DNA of 64,000 bases from Pseudomonas sp. SL4(2022) (GTDB lineage: Bacteria > Pseudomonadota > Gammaproteobacteria > Pseudomonadales > Pseudomonadaceae). Shown here piece by piece: positions 58,612 through 64,000 of this stretch; the stretch's first letter is position 1, and the number at the start of each line of letters is the position of its first letter. Both the position numbers and the translations under genes were made by a program. Where the stretch lies: NCBI RefSeq assembly GCF_026625725.1, contig NZ_CP113060.1, positions 930,001 to 994,000 of the forward strand, in the 5' to 3' direction. The notes below the pieces were generated by a model. It saw only the letters and a program-made list of their open reading frames with translations. It did not search any database and was not told the DNA's origin.

Positions 58612-59484
58612 ATGAGCACGTCCCCTTACATCGTTGATATCGCAGGCAGCGCCAGCTTTGAACAGCTGGTGATCGAAAACTCCTTCCAGAAGCCGGTACT
58701 GGTGGATTTCTGGGCCGAGTGGTGCGCGCCGTGCAAGGCACTGATGCCGCTGCTGGCGAAGATCACCGAGGAATACAACGGCGAATTGCTGCTGGCCAAG
58801 GTCAACTGCGATATCGAGCAGGACATCGTGGCGCGCTTCGGCATCCGCAGCCTACCGACCGTGGTGCTGTTCAAGAACGGCCAGCCGGTGGACGGCTTTG
58901 CGGGCGCGCAACCCGAGTCGGCGATTCGCGAAATGCTCAAGCCTCACGTCGCCGAACCAGCACCGGTCGCGGCCGACCCGATGGAAGCGGCGCAGGCGCT
59001 GTTCAGCGAAGGCCGCTTTGCCGATGCCGAAGCCCTGCTTAAGGTGCTGCTGACGGAAAACAATGAACACGCTGCCGCGCTGATTCTGTATGCGCGCTGC
59101 CTGGCCGAGCGCGGTGAACTGGGCGAAGCCGAAGCGGTACTGGGCGCGGTCAAAGGCGATGAACATAAACAAGCCCTGGCCGGGGCCCGCGCGCAGCTGA
59201 CTTTCCTGCGCCAGGCGGCCGAACTGCCGGATGTGGCCAGCCTGAAAACCCGTTTAGCGCAAAATGCCAACGACGATGAGGCGAGCCACCAGCTAGCCGT
59301 TCAGCAACTGGCGCGCCAGCACTACGAGCCGGCGCTGGACGCCCTGCTCAAGCTGTTTATCCGCAACCGCAGCTACGCCGACGGTCTGCCACACAAGACC
59401 CTGCTGCAAGTCTTCGACCTGCTGGGCAATGACCACCCGCTGGTCACCACCTACCGCCGCAAGCTGTATCAGGCGATCTACTAA
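58612..59484 (+). CDS. cnoX: Thioredoxin-TPR co-chaperone (CnoX/YbbN type)
   Basis: A 290-residue fusion of an N-terminal thioredoxin domain (1-110, active site WAEWCAPCKALMP with Cys38 and Cys41, plus cis-Pro in IRSLPTVVLF) and a TPR helical region from about 120. The C-terminal part matches YbbN/CnoX, a chaperedoxin that hands chlorine-damaged proteins to GroEL and DnaK (family knowledge). Unlike the E. coli protein, both active-site cysteines are present, so it may keep thiol-disulfide activity. It is 71 bases after the methyltransferase. Confidence 0.9.
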   Translation: MSTSPYIVDIAGSASFEQLVIENSFQKPVLVDFWAEWCAPCKALMPLLAKITEEYNGELLLAKVNCDIEQDIVARFGIRSLPTVVLFKNGQPVDGFAGAQPESAIREMLKPHVAEPAPVAADPMEAAQALFSEGRFADAEALLKVLLTENNEHAAALILYARCLAERGELGEAEAVLGAVKGDEHKQALAGARAQLTFLRQAAELPDVASLKTRLAQNANDDEASHQLAVQQLARQHYEPALDALLKLFIRNRSYADGLPHKTLLQVFDLLGNDHPLVTTYRRKLYQAIY

Positions 59485-59529
59485 CCCGATCATCGTGGCT
59501 AAAACCCGCCTACAGAACCAGCTGTACTC

Positions 59530-59554
59530 GTGGGAGAGGCTTTAGCCGCGACAA
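59530..59554. repeat. REP-like element, single arm
   Basis: GTGGGAGAGGCTTTAGCCGC continues as GACAA and matches the 38598 copy at about 22 of 25 positions. No clear second arm lies within 40 bases. It occupies the convergent gap between cnoX and the small conserved gene. Confidence 0.7.
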
Positions 59555-59589
59555 GTCAGGTGATCGATAACCTGCCCCGTGCTGCGCCA

Positions 59590-59931
59590 TTAACCAATCC
59601 AGTAATAAATCGGCGCATCGACGCCGGTTTCCACGCGAACCTGTGCGCAATGGCGCAGCCGCACCAGCAGGCGTTTGCCCGCTGCCTCACCGCCCGCCAG
59701 CCCAGCCAACTGCCCGAGCAGCTGCGGCCCGTCGATCTGCCCCGCCTGGCGCAGCAACTCCAGGGTGGTTTGCCACAACGCATCATTGGCCACTGGCGCG
59801 GCAACCGCAGCCGGCGCAGCGGGCGGCTCAAGGCTCACGTGCTGAGCCAGCTGCGCCCAGTCCTGCGCATCCAGCTCAACCGTCAGGTCCACCGGCCAGG
59901 CACCGATCTGCCCACGAATTCGCACCATCAT
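59590..59931 (-). CDS. Small conserved protein of unknown function
   Basis: A 113-residue acidic cytosolic protein I do not recognise by function. Its start MMVRIRGQIGAWPVDLTVELDAQDWAQLAQHV is beta-alpha-like; an Ala/Pro linker (PPAAPAAVAAPVAN) leads to a helical half ending RVRVETGVDAPIYYWIG. A gene at the same position in P. aeruginosa (next to the zinc operon) is also hypothetical, as I recall. It has no membrane segment or catalytic motif. Either of the first two Met codons may be the start. Confidence 0.65.
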   Translation of the reverse strand: MMVRIRGQIGAWPVDLTVELDAQDWAQLAQHVSLEPPAAPAAVAAPVANDALWQTTLELLRQAGQIDGPQLLGQLAGLAGGEAAGKRLLVRLRHCAQVRVETGVDAPIYYWIG

Positions 59932-60011
59932 TCCACCCTCAACTGATCAGCCGCCATGCTCCCACGTCCAGTGCAGGTCGCCAAGCAAGGCTGGTCACGG
60001 GCGCCACAAAG

Positions 60012-60028
60012 TTGTTATAACGTAACAA
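60012..60028 (+). promoter_or_regulatory. Candidate Zur operator upstream of the zinc operon
   Basis: TTGTTATAACGTAACAA is a perfect inverted repeat (TTGTTA and TAACAA around TAACG) and resembles the Zur box pattern GTTATN(2-3)ATAAC. It lies 26 bases before the start codon of the His-rich zinc-binding gene, where a repressor would block the promoter or early transcription. Zur assignment rests on sequence likeness and the adjacent zinc genes. Confidence 0.75.
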
Positions 60029-60054
60029 TCATTAACCTCTGATCGGAGATCACC

Positions 60055-60651
60055 ATGCGCCGCCTGCTACTTGCACTGCCGTTTGCCCTGCTGCCCCTCG
60101 CCGCCCTCGCAGCCGAACACAGCCATGAACATGACCACGGGCGTGCTCACGCCGAGCACGGCAGCCTGGACGCTCACGAGCACGGCGCCGCGCAACTCAA
60201 CGTGGTACTCGATGGCAAAGCGCTGGAACTGCAACTGGAAAGCCCGGCGATGAACCTGGTGGGCTTCGAGCATGCCGCCAAGAGCGCTGCCGACAAAGCC
60301 AAGGTTGCGGCCGCGCGCAGCCAGTTGGAACAACCGCAGGCGCTGTTCGGCCTGGCCGCAGGCGACTGCAGCGTCAACAAGCAAGAACTGGAAAGCCCGC
60401 TATTTACTGAACATGGGCACGAAGAGCACAAGCACGACGACCACCATGAGCACGCCAAAGACAGCGAACACAGTGATATCCACGTGCACTACAGCCTCGA
60501 CTGCCAGAAGCCTGAAGCATTGAAACAACTTAACCTCGGCGAACTGTTCAAGCGCTTCCCCGCCACCGAGAAAATTCAGGTACAACTGATCGGCCCGAAT
60601 GGCCAGCAGGGCCTGGAGCTGACACCCGCGCAGCCGACCCTGAGTTTCTAA
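60055..60651 (+). CDS. zrgA: ZrgA-like periplasmic zinc-binding protein (DUF2796)
   Basis: A 198-residue exported His-rich protein. A signal peptide (1-20, ending AALAA) is followed by a His cluster HSHEHDHGRAHAEHGSLDAHEHG, a DUF2796 body (LNVVLDGKALELQLESPAMNLVGFEHA), and a second His cluster (HGHEEHKHDDHHEHAKDSEHSDIHVHY) before TLSF. It fits DUF2796/ZrgA proteins that capture zinc for an ABC importer (family knowledge). The candidate Zur box and downstream ABC genes match the P. aeruginosa PA4063-PA4066 zinc-starvation cluster, from memory. The ribosome site is CGGAGATC. Confidence 0.88.
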   Translation: MRRLLLALPFALLPLAALAAEHSHEHDHGRAHAEHGSLDAHEHGAAQLNVVLDGKALELQLESPAMNLVGFEHAAKSAADKAKVAAARSQLEQPQALFGLAAGDCSVNKQELESPLFTEHGHEEHKHDDHHEHAKDSEHSDIHVHYSLDCQKPEALKQLNLGELFKRFPATEKIQVQLIGPNGQQGLELTPAQPTLSF

Positions 60652-60699
60652 CAACCCCTTTTGCAGCAGAACGGCCGGGGTAACCCGGCCGCTTACTTT

Positions 60700-61410
60700 A
60701 TGAGCTCAGCCCTGATCCACCTGTCCAACCTCGGCTTTGCCTGGCCCGGCCAGCCTGAGCTGCTGAACATCGACGCGTTCACCCTGCAACGCGGCGAAAG
60801 CCTGTTTCTCAAAGGCCCCAGCGGCAGCGGCAAGACCACCCTGCTCGGCTTGCTCGGCGGCGTACAGAAGCCCAACCGCGGCAGCATCCAGCTGCTTGAG
60901 CAGGACTTGAGTACGCTGTCCGCCAGCGCCCGCGACCGCTTTCGCGTCGATCACACCGGCTATATTTTCCAGCAGTTCAACCTGCTGCCGTTTCTCTCGG
61001 TGCGTGAGAACGTCGAACTGCCCTGTCATTTCTCCACGCTGCGCGCCAGCCGCGCGGTGCAACGCCATGGCAGCGTGGCCAAGGCCACCAACGCCCTGCT
61101 CGCCCACCTCGGTTTGCACCAGCCGGAATTGCTAGCGCGCCGCGCCGGTGACCTGTCGATCGGCCAGCAGCAGCGCGTGGCCGCTGCCCGTGCGCTGATC
61201 GGTCAGCCGGAGCTGGTGATCGCCGACGAGCCCACCTCGGCGTTGGATGCTGATGCCCGCGAAGCCTTTCTCGAGCTGCTGTTCGCCGAGTGCCGCGAGG
61301 CCGGCTCCAGCCTGCTATTTGTCAGCCACGACCAGAGCCTGGCACGGCTGTTTGACCGCAGCCTGTCGCTCGCTGAGCTGAACAAAGCCACCCGCCCCGC
61401 AGACCATTGA
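60700..61410 (+). CDS. ABC transporter ATP-binding protein of the zinc-starvation operon
   Basis: A 236-residue ATPase of the LolD/MacB-type subfamily. Walker A is GPSGSGKTTLL, the Q loop is IFQQFNLLPFLSV, the ABC signature is LSIGQQQRVAAARALIG (a variant of LSGGQ), and Walker B is LVIADEPTSALD. ATG 60700 follows a short GC hairpin (60673-60690); the in-frame upstream reading is spurious. Gene order (zinc-binding protein, ATPase, FtsX-like permease, DUF3299) is conserved with P. aeruginosa. Import or envelope-zinc handling is inferred, since this ATPase family is usually not a classical importer. Confidence 0.9.
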   Translation: MSSALIHLSNLGFAWPGQPELLNIDAFTLQRGESLFLKGPSGSGKTTLLGLLGGVQKPNRGSIQLLEQDLSTLSASARDRFRVDHTGYIFQQFNLLPFLSVRENVELPCHFSTLRASRAVQRHGSVAKATNALLAHLGLHQPELLARRAGDLSIGQQQRVAAARALIGQPELVIADEPTSALDADAREAFLELLFAECREAGSSLLFVSHDQSLARLFDRSLSLAELNKATRPADH

Positions 61411-61426
61411 GAAACTACCTACATTG

Positions 61427-61509
61427 CCGATACGGCGTTAAAAACAGGCTCGAAATGCTCATTTACACCAGTAAACTCCGCTTTCTCGCCTGTTTTTGCC
61501 TTGTCTCGG
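61427..61509. repeat. Long imperfect palindrome between the ATPase and permease genes
   Basis: The core arms AAAAACAGGC (61440-61449) and GCCTGTTTTT (61488-61497) pair perfectly; within them GAAA/TTTC and TTTAC (61462-61466)/GTAAA (61471-61475) also pair around ACCA. Outer CCGA and TCGG sequences extend the symmetry. It fills most of the 145-base gap between two genes of the zinc operon. I recall similar palindromes repeated in pseudomonad intergenic regions, so it may be an interspersed element; the right arm ends in five T, so partial termination is possible. Confidence 0.65.
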
Positions 61510-61555
61510 CGGCCTCGCCTACGTTCCTCAACGGCCTGCTCACGGAGATTTAAGG

Positions 61556-62821
61556 ATGTATCTACTGCGTCTCGCCCTCGCCAGCCTGGGCAACCGCCGC
61601 TTTACTGCGTGGCTGACGGTGTTCGCCATCGCCCTCTCGGTGTGTTTGCTGCTCGCCGTCGAGCGGGTGCGCACCGAAGCCCGCGCCAGTTTTGCCAACA
61701 CCATCAGCGGCACCGACCTGATTGTCGGCGCGCGCTCCGGCAGCGTGAACCTGCTGCTGTATTCGGTATTCCGCATCGGCAACGCCACTAACAATATTCG
61801 CTGGGACAGCTTCGAGCAGTTTGCCAACCACCGTCAGGTCAAATGGGCCATCCCGATCTCACTCGGCGATTCGCACCGTGGCTACCGGGTGATGGGCACC
61901 AGCCCGGCGTATTTCGAGCACTATCGCTATGCCCGCAGCCAACCGCTGCAGCTGAGCAGCGGCCGCGCCTTTGCCGATGACCCGTTCGAGGTTGTACTCG
62001 GCGCAGAAGTGGCGCAAGCGCTCAACTACCAGCTCGATCAGGAGCTGGTGCTGGCCCATGGCGTGGCCACCATCAGCCTGGTCAAGCATGACGACAAACC
62101 GTTCAAGGTGGTCGGCATCCTCAAGCGCACCGGCACACCGGTGGACCGCACCCTGCATATTTCCCTGGCCGGCATGGAGGCCCTGCATGTCGACTGGCAA
62201 AACGGCATGCCCGCACGCGGCGCGGCGAAGGTCAGTGCTGAGCAGGCGCGGGCGATGGACCTGCAACCCAAGCAGATCACCGCCGTCATGCTCGGCCTGA
62301 ACAGCAAGATCGCCACCTTCAGCTTGCAACGCGAGATCAACGAATTTCGCGGCGAGCCGCTGCTGGCAATCCTCCCCGGCGTCGCGCTGCAGGAGCTGTG
62401 GAGCCTGATGGGCACCGCCGAGAAGGCGCTGTTCGTGGTTTCGCTGTTCGTGGTGCTGACGGGACTGATCGGCATGCTTACGGCGATTCTCACCAGCCTT
62501 AACGAGCGCCGCCGCGAGATGGCGATTCTGCGCTCGGTCGGCGCGCGGCCCTGGCATATCGCCAGCCTGCTGATCGTCGAGGCCTTTGCCCTGGCGCTGG
62601 CGGGCGTGCTGCTCGGCCTGCTGTTGCTGTACCTGGGCATCGCCGGAGCGCAGGGCTATGTGCAGGCGAATTACGGCCTGTACCTGCCGCTGAATCTGCC
62701 TACCCGCTATGAGTGGACGCTGCTCGGCGCTATCCTGAGCGCCGCCCTGTTGATGGGCTGTGTACCGGCCTGGCGCGCGTACCGCCAATCCCTGGCCGAT
62801 GGCTTATCGATTCGCTTATGA
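61556..62821 (+). CDS. FtsX/MacB-type ABC transporter permease of the zinc-starvation operon
   Basis: A 421-residue permease: an N-terminal helix (FTAWLTVFAIALSVCLLLAVERV), a large periplasmic MacB-core-type domain (SGTDLIVGARSGSVNLLLYSV through about residue 270), then three C-terminal helices (LFVVSLFVVLTGLIGMLTAIL, SLLIVEAFALALAGVLLGLLLLY, LLGAILSAALLMGCVPAW). The ERRREMAILRSVGARPWHI motif between them is the FtsX coupling segment. ATG 61556 has GGAGATTTAAGG upstream. It works with the preceding ATPase. Confidence 0.9.
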   Translation: MYLLRLALASLGNRRFTAWLTVFAIALSVCLLLAVERVRTEARASFANTISGTDLIVGARSGSVNLLLYSVFRIGNATNNIRWDSFEQFANHRQVKWAIPISLGDSHRGYRVMGTSPAYFEHYRYARSQPLQLSSGRAFADDPFEVVLGAEVAQALNYQLDQELVLAHGVATISLVKHDDKPFKVVGILKRTGTPVDRTLHISLAGMEALHVDWQNGMPARGAAKVSAEQARAMDLQPKQITAVMLGLNSKIATFSLQREINEFRGEPLLAILPGVALQELWSLMGTAEKALFVVSLFVVLTGLIGMLTAILTSLNERRREMAILRSVGARPWHIASLLIVEAFALALAGVLLGLLLLYLGIAGAQGYVQANYGLYLPLNLPTRYEWTLLGAILSAALLMGCVPAWRAYRQSLADGLSIRL

Positions 62822-62831
62822 GGCTTTTTGC

Positions 62832-63353
62832 ATGCACCGCTCTCTGCTCGCCACCCTGCTGCTCACCCTGGCCCTGCCCCTGGCGGCTGCCGAGGTGCGC
62901 GAGCTGACCTGGTCGGAAATGGTCCCCGCCGATGCGCCGCCGCAAGTCGCTGAACCCGCACCGATTCATGACCTCTCGCAGCTGGCCGACGCCCTCGCCG
63001 AATCCGGCCCGGCGGCCATGCAGCAGTCGCCCGCCGCGCCAGTGGTGCAGGCACTGGATGGCCAATCGGTAAAACTGCCGGGCTATATCGTGCCGCTGGA
63101 TGTCACCGATGAAGGCCGGGTGACCGAGTTCCTCTTGGTGCCGTACTTCGGTGCGTGCATCCACGTGCCGCCACCGCCATCGAATCAGATCGTCCATGTC
63201 ACCAGCGAGCTGGGTGTGCTGCTGGATGCGCTGTATCAGCCGTTCTGGATCGAAGGCCCACTCAAGGTCGAGCAGACCAGCAGCGAACTGGCCGAAGCCG
63301 GTTACCAGATGGAAGCCGAGAAGATTTACGCCTATGAGCTGCCAGATAGCTAA
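62832..63353 (+). CDS. DUF3299 exported protein of the zinc-starvation operon
   Basis: A 173-residue protein with a Sec signal peptide (1-19, ending LAAAE) and a DUF3299 domain: VKLPGYIVPLDVTDEGRVTEFLLVPYFGACIHVPPPPSNQIVHV, with a conserved Cys-Ile-His-Val-Pro-Pro-Pro-Pro stretch that looks like a metal or cofactor site. ATG 62832 gives the signal; an in-frame upstream start lies inside the permease gene. It starts 10 bases after the permease and ends the operon before a terminator. Function unknown. Confidence 0.87.
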   Translation: MHRSLLATLLLTLALPLAAAEVRELTWSEMVPADAPPQVAEPAPIHDLSQLADALAESGPAAMQQSPAAPVVQALDGQSVKLPGYIVPLDVTDEGRVTEFLLVPYFGACIHVPPPPSNQIVHVTSELGVLLDALYQPFWIEGPLKVEQTSSELAEAGYQMEAEKIYAYELPDS

Positions 63354-63376
63354 GACACAGCGCAGCAACCAGGCAG

Positions 63377-63407
63377 GAAAAAGCCAGACCGCGGTCTGGC
63401 TTTTTTA
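63377..63407. terminator. Bidirectional terminator at the end of the zinc operon
   Basis: AAAAAGCCAGACC and GGTCTGGCTTTTTT form a long near-perfect stem around a GC pair, with T runs on both strands. It separates the convergent DUF3299 and TPR genes and should terminate both. Confidence 0.9.
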
Positions 63408-63432
63408 TTGGACGCTGCAAACCGGCAGTCGA

Positions 63433-64000
63433 CTAGCCAGCGCTGGCCACGTGTTTTTCACGCTGATAGCTCAACTCGCTTTCCGCCCACTGGCGCCAGG
63501 CGCGTACTTTGCTGCGTTCGGCACCGGCTCGTTCGGCCTTGGCCAGGGCATCGAGCCCGGCCTGCCAGCGCGCCTGCTCCAGCTCCAGCTGGGCCAGGTG
63601 CAACCAGTGCTTGGCCATGCCCGAGCGCTGCGCCAGGTCACGGAACACCACAGCGGCCTGAGCACGCTCGCGGGCTTGCCACCAGAGCAGCCCCAGCCGT
63701 TCCTCACGGGCTGCCGTGCGCGGCAACAGGCCCTGGTCGAGCATCCCGGCGAGCAGCTTGGCGCCCTGCCAGGGCTGATCGGCCGCACCGGCCAGCAGCA
63801 CCAGGTTGTCCAACTCGCTTTCATTGAAACGCAGGCCTTTCTGGTACGCCGCGCGCAAGGTCGCCAGTGACATGTCCTGATGGCCACTTAGCTGCTGCAG
63901 GGCTGCCAGTTGGCGCCAGCCCTGGGCGTTATTCGGCTGGCGCGCGAGCAACTGGCGCTGCCAGCGCTCGGCGACAGGGTATTTCTTCAGATCAGCGTTC
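63433..64000 (-). CDS. TPR-repeat protein, 5' end outside the window
   Basis: The C-terminal 189 residues of a helical protein; the frame stays open to the last base, reading NADLKKYPVAERWQRQL before a TTG at 63951. Repeats of the form GWRQLAALQQLSGHQDMSLATLRAAYQKG and HWLHLAQLELEQARWQAGLDALAKAERAG are TPR-like, with length about 34 residues. The end is Lys/Arg/Glu-rich (QWAESELSYQREKHV). TPR proteins of this look occur at the end of TonB2-type ExbB-ExbD-TonB clusters; whether such genes lie upstream cannot be seen here. Confidence 0.7.
   Translation of the reverse strand, partial: NADLKKYPVAERWQRQLLARQPNNAQGWRQLAALQQLSGHQDMSLATLRAAYQKGLRFNESELDNLVLLAGAADQPWQGAKLLAGMLDQGLLPRTAAREERLGLLWWQARERAQAAVVFRDLAQRSGMAKHWLHLAQLELEQARWQAGLDALAKAERAGAERSKVRAWRQWAESELSYQREKHVASAG

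Overview
The window is a high-GC, gene-dense stretch of a Pseudomonas-type gammaproteobacterial chromosome. The evidence is a complete wsp surface-sensing operon, a LasB/pseudolysin-type elastase, and a riboflavin-nrdR-zinc block whose order matches, as I recall it, the PA4042-PA4066 part of P. aeruginosa PAO1. I see no phage, insertion sequence, CRISPR array, tRNA or rRNA. This is core chromosome with local insertions and rearrangements.

Layout. 1-2.05 kb: 3' part of a Cd/Zn/Co P1B-ATPase and a DUF3703 gene. 2.2-10.6 kb: wspABCDEF-wspR, with translationally coupled ATGA/GTGA junctions from wspB to wspF. 10.7-18.3 kb: TauE/SafE permease, AraC regulator divergent from a MaoC-like hydratase, a MazG-like pyrophosphohydrolase coupled to cmoM, two tandem DUF4136 lipoproteins, a GNAT acetyltransferase, and a LysR regulator divergent from an exported metallo-beta-lactamase-fold protein. 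18.6-25.7 kb: a GGDEF-EAL hybrid, a Bug-type binding protein, a diguanylate cyclase and a dCache chemoreceptor. 25.9-35.5 kb: pbpC and a bacterial alpha-2-macroglobulin (both minus strand), with a lasB-type elastase and a small membrane protein between them on the plus strand. 35.6-38.6 kb: MATE transporter, GAF-GGDEF cyclase, DUF2214 protein. 38.7-45.3 kb: xseB-ispA, a single-chain biotin-dependent acyl-CoA carboxylase, then dxs. 45.3-49.5 kb: cobalamin riboswitch and btuB-like receptor, convergent with ribA, a membrane protein and a btuF-like binding protein. 49.6-57.3 kb: retropepsin-like protease, solute-binding protein, then (minus strand) nrdR-ribD-[FMN riboswitch]-ribE-ribBA-ribH-nusB-thiL-pgpA. 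57.4-59.9 kb: YbaY-like lipoprotein, methyltransferase, thioredoxin-TPR protein (CnoX-like) and a small conserved protein. 60.0-63.4 kb: a zinc-starvation operon behind a candidate Zur box. 63.4 kb to the end: the 3' part of a TPR protein.

Themes. Cyclic-di-GMP signalling is dense: four GGDEF proteins (one with an EAL domain) plus two chemoreceptor-type proteins in the first 38 kb. Cofactor metabolism dominates the second half: B12 uptake, riboflavin/FMN, thiamine diphosphate and isoprenoid precursors, with two clear riboswitches. Four items most deserve a second look: the acyl-CoA carboxylase between ispA and dxs; the pbpC-elastase-macroglobulin neighbourhood; the Zur-type operon with a long palindrome between its ATPase and permease genes; and the degenerate cyclohydrolase half of RibBA beside an intact separate RibA.
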